DNA of 64,000 bases from contig NZ_JAPKIB010000002.1 of the NCBI RefSeq assembly GCF_036759925.1, forward strand, positions 310,001-374,000, written 5' to 3'. A program made the translations under genes and the position numbers. Shown piece by piece: positions 26,042 to 34,890 of the stretch. The stretch's first letter is position 1. Each line of letters starts with the position of its first letter. Origin of the DNA: Kluyvera sp036759925. GTDB lineage: Bacteria > Pseudomonadota > Gammaproteobacteria > Enterobacterales > Enterobacteriaceae. The notes under the pieces were generated by a model, which ran no database searches, was not told the DNA's origin, and saw nothing but the letters and a program-made list of their open reading frames with translations.

Positions 26042-26908
26042 TTATGACCTCTGCTGATTAAACAGCGCTAGCAGTGTTTGCACCTGTTCATCTAATGGCG
26101 CCAAATCCCGTTTGACGATCAGATGCAACGGCGTGGCGCGTCGTACGCCGTGGCTGAGCGGCAACGTCTTTAAAATCCCCTGTGCCAGCTCGTGATGAAT
26201 TCTCTCCTCCGGCAGCCAACCGTAGCCCACCTGATACATCACCGCGTCAATCGCTGCATCAATAGTTGAAAAGGTCCACGCGTCGCGCCCGGCCTGGCTG
26301 TCGCTGTCGTTATCGGCAATGCGGATAAGTGGCCAGGGGCGTAGCTGCTCGTCGTTGAGCGGGCCTTCCTGGTTGAAGAGGGGGTGGTCGTGATGGGCGA
26401 CGGCGACAAAATCGATGTTCATCAGCCATTCGCCGCGCCCGGTGATGTCCTGACGGCGAGTCAGCACCATCACGTCCGCCTCGGCCTGAATCACATCGTT
26501 ACCGCTGGCATTCTCCAGCACTTCGGTTAAACGCACCTGCGTTTGCGGATAGCGCTGCTGAAACTGGCGCAAAATGGCGAATAGTCGCTCGCGCGGGAAA
26601 ATACTGTCGACCACTAAATCCAGCCGGGTGCGTATGCCTTCACGCAGCGTGGCGGCGCGGGTCTCTACCCAGGCGAAGGCCTTGAGTAGCGGTTTGACCT
26701 GCGCGAGCAGCAGCTCACCGGCCGGGGTTAACACCGCACGGCGGCCTTCCGGGATAAGCAGCGCCACGCCAAGCCTTTCCTGTAATAGCGCCAGGTTGTA
26801 GCTCACCGACGACTGGCTGCGGTGAGTCTCTTCAGCCGCTTTGGCAAAGCTGCCCAGCTCCACCACCTTCTCCAGCAGCGCCCATTGTTCCAGCGTCGTT
26901 TTATGCAT
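26042..26908 (-). CDS. LysR-family regulator divergent from padC
   Basis: 288 aa with an N-terminal LysR helix-turn-helix (LEQWALLEKVVELGSFAKAAEETHRSQSSVSYNLALLQE) and an effector domain. Divergent from padC with only 99 bp between the start codons, so it most likely activates or represses phenolic acid decarboxylase in response to hydroxycinnamic acids. In Gram-positive bacteria this job belongs to PadR, an unrelated family. A large inverted repeat in the shared region is the probable operator. Confidence 0.85.
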   Translation of the reverse strand: MHKTTLEQWALLEKVVELGSFAKAAEETHRSQSSVSYNLALLQERLGVALLIPEGRRAVLTPAGELLLAQVKPLLKAFAWVETRAATLREGIRTRLDLVVDSIFPRERLFAILRQFQQRYPQTQVRLTEVLENASGNDVIQAEADVMVLTRRQDITGRGEWLMNIDFVAVAHHDHPLFNQEGPLNDEQLRPWPLIRIADNDSDSQAGRDAWTFSTIDAAIDAVMYQVGYGWLPEERIHHELAQGILKTLPLSHGVRRATPLHLIVKRDLAPLDEQVQTLLALFNQQRS

Positions 26909-26914
26909 AATTGA

Positions 26915-26969
26915 TTTAAAAAGTAGATGAATTTCATTGAAACATAGCGTTATTCATTTACTTTTTAAA
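26915..26969. promoter_or_regulatory. large inverted repeat between the LysR gene and padC
   Basis: Left arm tttaaaaagtagatgaat (26915-26932) and right arm attcatttactttttaaa (26952-26969) are reverse complements at 17 of 18 positions, with a 19-bp spacer. It covers the centre of the divergent promoter region and is a strong operator candidate for the LysR protein. Confidence 0.75.
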
Positions 26970-27007
26970 GCAATAAGATCTCTGCATCGACACAAGGAGA
27001 TTTCATT

Positions 27008-27514
27008 ATGAGCAATTTTGATAAACACGATCTGAGCGGTTTCGTTGGCAAACATCTGGTATATACCTACGAGAATGGCTGGAACTACGAGATTTACGTT
27101 AAAAACGACCACACCCTTGATTACCGTATTCACAGCGGTATCGTGGCGAATCGTTGGGTAAAAGATCAGCAGGCCTATATTGTTCGCGTTGGCGAAAGCA
27201 TCTACAAAATTTCCTGGACCGAGCCGACCGGTACCGACGTCAGCCTGATTGCGAACCTGGGTGACAAACTGTTCCACGGCACCATCTTCTTCCCACGCTG
27301 GGTGATGAACAACCCGGAAAAAACCGTCTGCTTCCAGAATGAGCACATTCCGCTGATGAACGCCTACCGTGATGCGGGCCCGGCGTACCCAACGGAAGTG
27401 ATTGATGAATTCGCGACCATTACCTTCGTTCGCGACTGCGGGGCCGATAATGACAGCGTCATTAACTGCGCGGCGAGCGAATTGCCAACCGATTTCCCTG
27501 CTAATTTACGCTAG
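27008..27514 (+). CDS. padC: phenolic acid decarboxylase
   Basis: 168 aa. Cofactor-free decarboxylase that turns p-coumaric, ferulic and caffeic acids into 4-vinyl phenols. The sequence closely follows the Bacillus enzyme, for example VYTYENGWNYEIYVKNDHT, SWTEPTGTDVSL and FFPRWVMNNPEKTVCFQN. The residues corresponding to the catalytic set of the Bacillus enzyme (Y11, Y13, R41, E64) are Y19, Y21, R49 and E72, all conserved. A good AAGGAG site precedes the ATG. It is the only gene in its operon, ends at a strong terminator and is paired with a divergent LysR gene. A detoxification role for plant phenolics is inferred. Confidence 0.96.
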   Translation: MSNFDKHDLSGFVGKHLVYTYENGWNYEIYVKNDHTLDYRIHSGIVANRWVKDQQAYIVRVGESIYKISWTEPTGTDVSLIANLGDKLFHGTIFFPRWVMNNPEKTVCFQNEHIPLMNAYRDAGPAYPTEVIDEFATITFVRDCGADNDSVINCAASELPTDFPANLR

Positions 27515-27621
27515 GGGTTACCATCGTTGTTCACGTTATTTATTACACTAATGTGCAACGAATATTAAAACGGGTCATAAATAAAGTCTTTGTTTATAAA
27601 ACGTTGAATTATGTGAACCAG

Positions 27622-27654
27622 AGCCCAGTTGCGATGCAAGCTGGGCTTTTTTTT
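27622..27654 (+). terminator. intrinsic terminator of padC
   Basis: Stem AGCCCAG / CTGGGCT followed by eight T. It lies 108 bp after the padC stop. Confidence 0.88.
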
Positions 27655-27698
27655 ACAAAAATTCAGCGAGAACAATGACCTTTATAAAGTATTGATTT

Positions 27699-27715
27699 TG
27701 TTTATTAATCATTTA
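27699..27715 (+). promoter_or_regulatory. PhoP-box-like direct repeat upstream of arnB
   Basis: TGTTTA-ttaat-CATTTA matches the PhoP consensus (T/G)GTTTA-N5-(T/G)GTTTA with two mismatches in the second half. It suggests direct PhoP control of arn as well as control through PmrA. Confidence 0.55.
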
Positions 27716-27737
27716 TTGTGCGAATGCGCATTTCTTT

Positions 27738-27754
27738 CTTAATCTTATCCTAAG
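27738..27754 (+). promoter_or_regulatory. PmrA box upstream of arnB
   Basis: CTTAAT-cttat-CCTAAG, a good match to the PmrA (BasR) consensus CTTAAT-N5-CTTAAG with one mismatch. It is centred about 150 bp before the arnB start, as expected for PmrA-activated arn promoters. Confidence 0.72.
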
Positions 27755-27897
27755 ATAACACTGATACTTTTACCGCAATTCAATGTTGTAGGTTTAATTA
27801 TCACATCTATCTATTCCTGATTTTAACAACATCGCGATAGCACCGTTTTATTCACGAATCAGGCGTACTCATTTGCGTTATAGGGTAAGGAACATTC

Positions 27898-29037
27898 ATG
27901 AGTGATTTTCTGCCGTTTTCACGTCCCTCTATGGGCGAGGCGGAGTTCGCAGCGCTGAAAGAGGTGCTGCAATCTGGTTGGATCACCACCGGACCAAAAA
28001 ACCAGGCGCTGGAAGAGGCGTTTTGCGCCCTCACGGGCAATCGTTTCTCGATTGCCGTGAGCTCCGCGACCGGTGGCATGCACGTCACGCTGATGGCCCT
28101 CGGTATTGGTCCTGGCGATGAAGTGATCACCCCTTCGCAAACCTGGGTTTCCACCCTCAATATGATCGTGCTGCTGGGCGCTACGCCGGTGATGATCGAT
28201 GTCGATCGTGACAATCTGATGATTACCCCTGAGGCGGTTGAAGCGGCGATTACCCCGCGTACCAAAGCCATTATTCCCGTGCACTATGCTGGCGCACCTG
28301 CGGATATCGACGGTATTCGCGCGGTCGCTGAACGTCACGGTATTCCGATGATTGAAGATGCGGCGCATGCGGCGGGAACCTACTACAAAGGCCATCATGT
28401 TGGCTGGCAGGGAACGGCGATTTTCTCCTTCCACGCCATTAAAAACATGACCAGCGCCGAGGGCGGGCTGATTGTCACCGACGACGAACAGCTGGCAAAC
28501 CGCATTCGCAGCCTCAAATTCCACGGCCTCGGCGTTGATGCCTATGACCGCCAGACCCACGGACGCGCCCCGCAGGCGGAAGTGATTAGCCCGGGCTTTA
28601 AGTACAACCTGGCCGACATCAACGCCGCCCTGGCGCTGGTTCAGTTGGGCAAATTAGGGTCGGCCAACCAGCGTCGCAACGATATTGCGCAGCGCTACGT
28701 GCAGGAACTGGCCGACACCCCATTCCAGCCGCTGGCCGCACCGAGCTGGCCGCACCTGCACGCCTGGCATCTGTTCATTATTCGCGTGGACGAACAGCGC
28801 TGCGGCATCAGCCGTGATGCGTTGATGGAACAGCTCAAGGCGCAAGGCATTGGCACCGGGCTGCACTTCCGCGCGGCGCATACGCAGAAATATTACCGCG
28901 AGCGCTTCCCGGAACTCTCCTTGCCGAATACCGAATGGAACAGCGCGCGTATCTGTTCATTACCTCTTTTCCCGGATATGACCGATGACGACACCACCCG
29001 TGTCATTACGGCGCTCCACCAGTTAGCAGGCCGTTGA
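27898..29037 (+). CDS. arnB: UDP-4-amino-4-deoxy-L-arabinose aminotransferase ArnB
   Basis: 379 aa. PLP enzyme of the DegT/DnrJ/EryC1 family that aminates UDP-4-keto-pentose, the product of the ArnA decarboxylase domain, using glutamate. The PLP lysine is K182 in FSFHAIKNMTSAEGG; the DAAHAAG motif precedes it. First gene of the seven-gene arn operon, behind PhoP-like and PmrA-like boxes. Followed after 1 bp by arnC. Confidence 0.97.
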   Translation: MSDFLPFSRPSMGEAEFAALKEVLQSGWITTGPKNQALEEAFCALTGNRFSIAVSSATGGMHVTLMALGIGPGDEVITPSQTWVSTLNMIVLLGATPVMIDVDRDNLMITPEAVEAAITPRTKAIIPVHYAGAPADIDGIRAVAERHGIPMIEDAAHAAGTYYKGHHVGWQGTAIFSFHAIKNMTSAEGGLIVTDDEQLANRIRSLKFHGLGVDAYDRQTHGRAPQAEVISPGFKYNLADINAALALVQLGKLGSANQRRNDIAQRYVQELADTPFQPLAAPSWPHLHAWHLFIIRVDEQRCGISRDALMEQLKAQGIGTGLHFRAAHTQKYYRERFPELSLPNTEWNSARICSLPLFPDMTDDDTTRVITALHQLAGR

Positions 29038-29038
29038 T

Positions 29039-30019
29039 ATGTTTGAGTACCCGTTAGTCAAGAAAGTCTCCGTCGTGATACCGGTCTACAACGAGCAGGA
29101 TAGCCTGCCGGAGCTTCTCCGCCGTACCGATGCGGCCTGCGCGACCCTGAATCGTGACTATGAAATTCTGCTGGTTGATGACGGTAGCAGCGACGACTCC
29201 GCGCGCATGCTGGTTGAAGCGGCAGAAGCGCCTGAAAGCCACATCGTGGCGGTACTGCTGAACCGTAACTACGGCCAGCACTCGGCGATTATGGCGGGTT
29301 TCAGCCACGTCACTGGCGACCTGATCATCACCCTTGATGCTGACCTGCAAAACCCGCCGGAAGAGATTCCGCGGCTGGTCGAAAAAGCGGATGAAGGCTA
29401 TGACGTGGTTGGCACCGTGCGCCAGAACCGTCAGGACAGCATCTTCCGTAAAACCGCCTCGAAGATGATTAACCGTCTGATCCAACGGACCACCGGTAAA
29501 GCGATGGGCGACTACGGCTGCATGCTGCGCGCCTATCGCCGCCACATTATCGACGCGATGCTCAATTGCCACGAACGCAGCACCTTTATCCCGATTCTGG
29601 CGAACACCTTTGCTCGCCGCGCCGTGGAGATCCCGGTGATGCACGCCGAGCGTGAGTTCGGCGACTCGAAATACAGCTTTATGCGCCTGATCAACCTGAT
29701 GTACGACCTGGTGACCTGTTTAACCACCACGCCGCTGCGTCTTCTGAGCGTGGTCGGCAGCGTCATCGCCGTGCTCGGCTTTGCCTTCTCCATTCTGTTA
29801 GTGGTGCTGCGCCTGGCGCTGGGCCCGGAATGGGCGGGGGACGGGGTGTTCATGCTGTTCGCCATTCTGTTCATGTTTATCGGGGCCCAGTTTATCGGCA
29901 TGGGCCTACTCGGGGAGTATATCGGCCGCATCTACAACGACGTGCGCGCCCGTCCTCGTTACTTTATTCAACGTGTTGTTCGCCAGGAAAATCTGGAATC
30001 TGAAGAGGAAAATCGTTAA
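29039..30019 (+). CDS. arnC: undecaprenyl-phosphate 4-deoxy-4-formamido-L-arabinose transferase ArnC
   Basis: 326 aa. GT2-family glycosyltransferase (VSVVIPVYNEQDSLPELL at the N terminus, then LVDDGSSDDS and TLDADLQNPPEE) with two C-terminal membrane helices (about residues 235-290). It moves Ara4N-formyl from UDP to undecaprenyl phosphate at the inner membrane. Its stop overlaps the start of arnA (TAATG). Confidence 0.97.
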   Translation: MFEYPLVKKVSVVIPVYNEQDSLPELLRRTDAACATLNRDYEILLVDDGSSDDSARMLVEAAEAPESHIVAVLLNRNYGQHSAIMAGFSHVTGDLIITLDADLQNPPEEIPRLVEKADEGYDVVGTVRQNRQDSIFRKTASKMINRLIQRTTGKAMGDYGCMLRAYRRHIIDAMLNCHERSTFIPILANTFARRAVEIPVMHAEREFGDSKYSFMRLINLMYDLVTCLTTTPLRLLSVVGSVIAVLGFAFSILLVVLRLALGPEWAGDGVFMLFAILFMFIGAQFIGMGLLGEYIGRIYNDVRARPRYFIQRVVRQENLESEEENR

Positions 30020-32004
30020 TGAAAGCTGTTGTATTTGCCTATCACGACATGGGTTGCACCGGTATTCAGGCACTGCTGGATGCCGGATACGACATCGAGG
30101 CGATCTTCACTCACCCGGATAACGCCGGTGAAAACAACTTCTTTGGCTCCGTCGCCCGTCTGGCGGCCGAACAAGGCATTACCGTCTATGCGCCGGAAGA
30201 TGTGAACCACCCGCTGTGGGTTGACCGTATTCGTGCGATGGCACCAGAAGTGATTTTCTCCTTCTACTATCGCAACCTGCTGAGCGACGACATCCTCAAT
30301 CTGGCACCAAAAGGCGCCTTCAACCTGCACGGCTCCCTGCTGCCTAAATACCGTGGCCGCGCGCCGCTGAACTGGGTGCTGGTGAACGGTGAGAAAGAGA
30401 CCGGCGTCACTCTGCACCGCATGACCCACCGCGCTGATGCGGGCGACATTGTGGCGCAGCAGACCGTCGCCATCGCCGATTCTGACGTGGCGCTGTCGCT
30501 GCACCGTAAGCTGTGCGCGGCTTCGCAGACTCTGCTGGGCGATGCGCTGCCAAAAATTCGCAGCGGTCAGACTCAGGAACGTGCGCAGGACGATACTCAG
30601 GCGACCTACGTGGGTCGTCGTACCCCAGATGACGGTCGTCTGACCTGGGAAAAACCGGCGCAGGAGCTGCACAACCTGGTGCGCGCGGTGAGCGATCCGT
30701 GGCCGGGCGCGTTTGGCTATGTCGGCACCAACAAATTTATCGTCTGGAAATCTCGTGTGCGTACCGATATGGCCGCCGCGAAGCCGGGTACCGTGCTGTC
30801 CGTGGCGCCGCTGGTGGTTGCCTGCGGTGAAGGCGCGCTGGAAATCGTCACCGGTCAGAGCGCTAACGGCGTTTACATGCAGGGCACTCAGCTGGCGCCA
30901 GCAATGGGCCTGGTGGCCGGTGCGCTGCTCTCCAGCCGTCCGTTTGTGGCGGTGAAGCGTCGTACTCGCGTGCTGATTCTGGGCGTGAACGGCTTTATCG
31001 GTAACCACCTGACTGAGCGCCTGCTTGAGGACGACAACTACGAGATTTACGGCCTGGATATTGGCTCTGACGCCATCAGCCGCTTCCTCGACTGCCCGCG
31101 CTTCCACTTTGTGGAAGGCGACATCAGCATCCACTCCGAGTGGATCGAGTACCACATTAAGAAATGTGACGTGGTGCTGCCGCTGGTGGCGATTGCGACC
31201 CCTATCGAATACACCCGTAACCCGCTGCGCGTGTTCGAGTTAGACTTCGAAGAGAACCTGAAGATTATTCGTGACTGCGTGAAGTACAACAAGCGCATCA
31301 TCTTCCCGTCGACTTCCGAAGTGTACGGCATGTGCACCGACGCCAACTTCGATGAAGATAACTCCAACCTGGTGGTGGGGCCAATCAGCAAACAGCGTTG
31401 GATCTACTCGGTTTCCAAGCAGCTGCTGGACCGCGTGATTTGGGCCTACGGCGACAAAACTGGCCTCAAATTTACCCTGTTCCGTCCGTTTAACTGGATG
31501 GGCCCGCGTCTGGATAACCTGAACGCCGCGCGTATCGGTAGCTCCCGTGCCATCACCCAGCTGATCCTCAACCTGGTTGAAGGCTCGCCGATCAAACTGA
31601 TCGAGGGTGGCAAGCAGAAACGCTGCTTCACCGACATCAGCGACGGTATCGAAGCGCTGTTCCGCATCATCGAAAACAAAGATGGCCGCTGCGATGGGCA
31701 GATCATCAACATCGGTAACCCGGACAACGAAGCAAGTATCAAAGAGCTGGCGGAAATGCTGCTCGACTGCTTCGAACGTCACCCGCTGCGCGATCGCTTC
31801 CCGCCATTTGCTGGCTTCCGCGAAGTGGAAAGCAGCGACTACTACGGCAAAGGCTATCAGGACGTGGAGCACCGTAAGCCGAGCATCCGTAACGCCAAAC
31901 GTTGCCTTGACTGGCAGCCAACGGTAGAAATGCAGCAGACCGTTGAAGAGACGCTGGACTTCTTCCTGCGCACGGTTGAACTGACGGATGAAAAATCATC
32001 ATGA
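30019..32004 (+). CDS. arnA: bifunctional UDP-glucuronate decarboxylase / UDP-Ara4N formyltransferase ArnA
   Basis: 661 aa (E. coli 660). The N-terminal formyltransferase domain (about 1-304) has the N-10-formyl-THF motif HGSLLPKYRGRAPLNWV; the C-terminal SDR domain (about 315-661) starts with the NAD motif ILGVNGFIGNHL and has the catalytic Tyr and Lys in WIYSVSKQLLDR. It makes both ends of the pathway: oxidative decarboxylation of UDP-GlcA, and formylation of UDP-Ara4N. The stop region overlaps arnD by 4 bp. Confidence 0.98.
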   Translation: MKAVVFAYHDMGCTGIQALLDAGYDIEAIFTHPDNAGENNFFGSVARLAAEQGITVYAPEDVNHPLWVDRIRAMAPEVIFSFYYRNLLSDDILNLAPKGAFNLHGSLLPKYRGRAPLNWVLVNGEKETGVTLHRMTHRADAGDIVAQQTVAIADSDVALSLHRKLCAASQTLLGDALPKIRSGQTQERAQDDTQATYVGRRTPDDGRLTWEKPAQELHNLVRAVSDPWPGAFGYVGTNKFIVWKSRVRTDMAAAKPGTVLSVAPLVVACGEGALEIVTGQSANGVYMQGTQLAPAMGLVAGALLSSRPFVAVKRRTRVLILGVNGFIGNHLTERLLEDDNYEIYGLDIGSDAISRFLDCPRFHFVEGDISIHSEWIEYHIKKCDVVLPLVAIATPIEYTRNPLRVFELDFEENLKIIRDCVKYNKRIIFPSTSEVYGMCTDANFDEDNSNLVVGPISKQRWIYSVSKQLLDRVIWAYGDKTGLKFTLFRPFNWMGPRLDNLNAARIGSSRAITQLILNLVEGSPIKLIEGGKQKRCFTDISDGIEALFRIIENKDGRCDGQIINIGNPDNEASIKELAEMLLDCFERHPLRDRFPPFAGFREVESSDYYGKGYQDVEHRKPSIRNAKRCLDWQPTVEMQQTVEETLDFFLRTVELTDEKSS

Positions 32005-32903
32005 AAAAAGTAGGTTTGCGCGTTGATGTGGACACCTTTCGCGGCACTCGCGAGGGCGTACCACGGCTGATGGCGGTGCTCAAAAAGCACCGCATACAGG
32101 CCAGTTTTTTCTTCAGCGTCGGGCCGGATAACATGGGGCGCCACTTGTGGCGCCTGGTAAAACCGAAGTTCTTGTGGAAGATGCTGCGCTCGCGCGCGGC
32201 ATCGCTGTATGGCTGGGATATTCTCCTCGCCGGCACGGCCTGGCCTGGACGACGTATCGGTGCGGCGAACGCGGAGATTATCCGCAGCGTTGCGCAGGTG
32301 CATGAAGTCGGGCTCCACGCCTGGGATCATCACCGCTGGCAGCAGTGGAGCGGCGTGTGGAAAGAGCAGCAGCTGGTGGAAGAGATTGGGCGCGGCTTGC
32401 GTGAGCTGGAGTCTATTCTCGGTCGTCCAGTCTCCTGCTCTGCGGTGGCGGGCTGGCGCGCGGATCAGCGCGTGGTGAAGGCCAAAGAGTCGTTTGATTT
32501 TCACTACAACAGCGACTGTCGCGGCACGCAGCCGTTTCTTCCGGATCTCGGGAATGGGGAGACGGCTACCGTGCAGATCCCCGTGACGCTGCCAACCTGG
32601 GATGAAGCCGTCGGCACTGTGGTCAGCGCGGAAGGCTATAACCGCTGGCTGCTGGAGCAGATCCGCAAAGATACCGGTACGCCGGTTTATACCATTCATG
32701 CAGAAGTTGAAGGCGGTGTGTGCGCCGAACAGTTCGATTATCTGCTGACCCTGGCGGCGCAACAGGAGATCCTGTTTTGCCCGCTGAGCCAGCTTCTTCC
32801 GGATGACTTCCGTCAGCTCCCGGTTGGGAAGGTGGTACGGGGAGAATTGGCTGGCCGTGAAGGCTGGCTTGGTTGCCAACAACTCTTGAGCCCCGATGTA
32901 TGA
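32001..32903 (+). CDS. arnD: 4-deoxy-4-formamido-L-arabinose-phosphoundecaprenol deformylase ArnD
   Basis: 300 aa. Polysaccharide-deacetylase-fold enzyme that removes the formyl group from the lipid-linked sugar. The motif VGLRVDVDTFRGT holds the metal-binding Asp pair and EVGLHAWDHHRWQQW the histidines. Starts with ATGA overlapping the arnA end; its own stop overlaps the arnT start by 4 bp. Confidence 0.97.
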   Translation: MKKVGLRVDVDTFRGTREGVPRLMAVLKKHRIQASFFFSVGPDNMGRHLWRLVKPKFLWKMLRSRAASLYGWDILLAGTAWPGRRIGAANAEIIRSVAQVHEVGLHAWDHHRWQQWSGVWKEQQLVEEIGRGLRELESILGRPVSCSAVAGWRADQRVVKAKESFDFHYNSDCRGTQPFLPDLGNGETATVQIPVTLPTWDEAVGTVVSAEGYNRWLLEQIRKDTGTPVYTIHAEVEGGVCAEQFDYLLTLAAQQEILFCPLSQLLPDDFRQLPVGKVVRGELAGREGWLGCQQLLSPDV

Positions 32904-34555
32904 AATCCCTTCGCTACGGTATTTCGTTAGTTGCATTGTTCGTTCTTTACTATCTTCTGCCCCTCAACTTCCGGTTGCTGTGGCAGCCGGATGAAACCCG
33001 CTACGCCGAGATCAGCCGAGAAATGCTGGCTACCGGCGACTGGGTTGTGCCGCATTTCCTCGGCCTGCGTTATTTTGAAAAGCCGATTGCGGGCTACTGG
33101 ATCAACAGCATTGGGCAGTGGCTGTTTGGGCATAACAACTTTGGCGTGCGCTTTGGTTCGGTGTTCTCCGTTACCGTGTCTGCGCTGCTGGTGGCCTGGC
33201 TTGCTTGGCGTATCTGGCGCGACAAGAAAGTGGCGGTGTTCTCCGGCGTTATCTTCCTGACGGCGTTCCTGGTCTACGGTATCGGTACCTATGCGGTACT
33301 CGACCCGATGATCACCCTGTGGATGACGCTGGCGATGTTCAGCTTCTGGCTGGCCGCGTCGGCGAAAACCACCGGTGAACGCTTCTGGGGCTACGTGCTG
33401 CTCGGTATCGCCTGCGGCATGGGGGTGATGACCAAAGGGTTCCTGGCGCTAGCGGTGCCGGTTATCGGTGTGCTGCCGTGGGTTATCGTCCAGAAGCGCT
33501 GGCGGGAAGTCCTTATTTGGGGCTGGCTGGCGGTACTGGTATGCGTACTGACCGTGCTGCCTTGGGGGCTGGCGATTGCGCAGCGTGAAGGTGACTTCTG
33601 GCGCTACTTCTTCTGGGTTGAGCATATTCAGCGTTTTGCGCAGAGTGACGCTCAGCATAAAGCACCGTTCTGGTACTATCTGCCGTTCCTGATTGCCGGG
33701 AGCCTGCCGTGGCTGGCGCTGCTGCCGGGCGCACTGAAGCTCGGCTGGCGCGATCGTCAAGGGCAGGGCAGCGCGTTCTATCTGCTGGGCTGGATAGTGA
33801 TGCCGTTCCTGTTCTTCAGCATCGCAAAAGGCAAGCTGCCGACCTATATTCTGCCGTGCTTTGGGCCGCTGGCGATGCTGATGGCGCGCTATGCGGTGGA
33901 TGCGGCAAAAGTGGGCGCGAAGGCGCTGCGGATTAACGGCATTATCAACATCGCCTTCGGCGTGGTGGGTTTGGTGGCAGTGGTTGTCGTGTCGCCGTGG
34001 GGGCCGATGAAGCACCCGGTGTGGATGCAGATTGAGCTGTATAAGTGCGTGCTGGCGGCGGTGGCGTTCTTTGTCTGGGCGCTGATGGGCTGGTTGTCTA
34101 TTAAGTCTACTACGCCGCGCTGGACGCTGGCGGCACTTTGCCCGATGGGGTTAGCGCTGCTGGTGGGCTTTGCGATCCCTGACCGCGTGACCGACAGTAA
34201 GCAGCCGCAGTTCCTGGTGGATATTGTGAGCGAGTCGCTGACTCCAAGCCGCTACGTGCTGAGCAACAACGTCGGTATCGCCGCAGGGCTTGCCTGGGAA
34301 CTGAACCGCAGCGACGTCATCATGTATTCGCAGACGGGCGAGCTGAAATACGGTCTTTCCTATCCGGATGCTAAAGGGCGCTTTATCTCCAGCGAAGATT
34401 TCCCGCAGTGGCTGGAGGCGCATCGTCAGGAGGGGCCAATCTCTCTGGTACTGCAACTGCAGCGCAATACCAGAGTGGTGGATCTACCGTTGCCAAAACC
34501 GGATGAGGTGTATGTGATGGGCCGTACCGCGTTTATTCAGTATCGTCCGCAATGA
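32900..34555 (+). CDS. arnT: lipid A L-Ara4N transferase ArnT
   Basis: 551 aa starting MKSLRYGISLVALFVLYYLL at 32900, an ATGA overlap with arnD (E. coli 550 aa). A GT83-type integral membrane glycosyltransferase with about twelve helices that moves L-Ara4N from undecaprenyl phosphate to lipid A phosphates on the periplasmic side. The early loop PDETRYAEISREMLATGDW contains the acidic residue pair essential in the family. This step lowers binding of polymyxins and cationic peptides. Confidence 0.97.
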   Translation: MKSLRYGISLVALFVLYYLLPLNFRLLWQPDETRYAEISREMLATGDWVVPHFLGLRYFEKPIAGYWINSIGQWLFGHNNFGVRFGSVFSVTVSALLVAWLAWRIWRDKKVAVFSGVIFLTAFLVYGIGTYAVLDPMITLWMTLAMFSFWLAASAKTTGERFWGYVLLGIACGMGVMTKGFLALAVPVIGVLPWVIVQKRWREVLIWGWLAVLVCVLTVLPWGLAIAQREGDFWRYFFWVEHIQRFAQSDAQHKAPFWYYLPFLIAGSLPWLALLPGALKLGWRDRQGQGSAFYLLGWIVMPFLFFSIAKGKLPTYILPCFGPLAMLMARYAVDAAKVGAKALRINGIINIAFGVVGLVAVVVVSPWGPMKHPVWMQIELYKCVLAAVAFFVWALMGWLSIKSTTPRWTLAALCPMGLALLVGFAIPDRVTDSKQPQFLVDIVSESLTPSRYVLSNNVGIAAGLAWELNRSDVIMYSQTGELKYGLSYPDAKGRFISSEDFPQWLEAHRQEGPISLVLQLQRNTRVVDLPLPKPDEVYVMGRTAFIQYRPQ

Positions 34556-34890
34556 TCACCTGGGCCTGCCTGCTGCTCGCCAGCTTATTGAGCTGCGTCG
34601 GGCAGCTATGTCAGAAACAGGCCACGCGCCCGGCACCCGTCGGGCAGCGTGGGCGTCATCTGCTGACCTGGCTTGGGCTCGCGCTGGCGATGCTCGGGCT
34701 GGGGATGCTGCTGTGGCTGCTGGTGTTGCAGCAAATCCCGGTCAGCGTGGCCTACCCGATGCTAAGCCTGAACTTTGTCTGGGTGACGCTGGCGGCCCGT
34801 ACTATCTGGCGTGAGCCGGTTGGCCGCCGTCACTGGGCGGGCGTTGGGCTGATTATTGTCGGCATTATGTTGCTAGGGAGCAGTGCCTGA
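34552..34890 (+). CDS. arnE: undecaprenyl-phosphate-Ara4N flippase subunit ArnE
   Basis: 112 aa, an SMR/EamA-type four-helix membrane protein (E. coli 111 aa). With ArnF it flips the lipid-linked aminosugar across the inner membrane. Overlaps the arnT stop (ATGA) and the arnF start by one base (TGATG). Confidence 0.94.
   Translation: MITWACLLLASLLSCVGQLCQKQATRPAPVGQRGRHLLTWLGLALAMLGLGMLLWLLVLQQIPVSVAYPMLSLNFVWVTLAARTIWREPVGRRHWAGVGLIIVGIMLLGSSA

Larger units (their letters stand above)
27515..27897. other. padC-arnB intergenic region
   Basis: 383 bp without a gene, AT-rich. It contains the padC terminator and then the arn control region with PhoP-like and PmrA-like boxes, listed separately. 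The last ~130 bp form the arnB leader, in which no further structure was recognised. Confidence 0.6.

Noticed and set aside
30016..31155. 379-codon open frame antisense to arnA
   Set aside because: Shadow of arnA; the sense strand carries a complete bifunctional enzyme and codon bias fits the sense frame only.
31857..32936. 359-codon open frame antisense to arnD
   Set aside because: Shadow of arnD, arginine/histidine-rich composition typical of antisense frames in GC-rich DNA.
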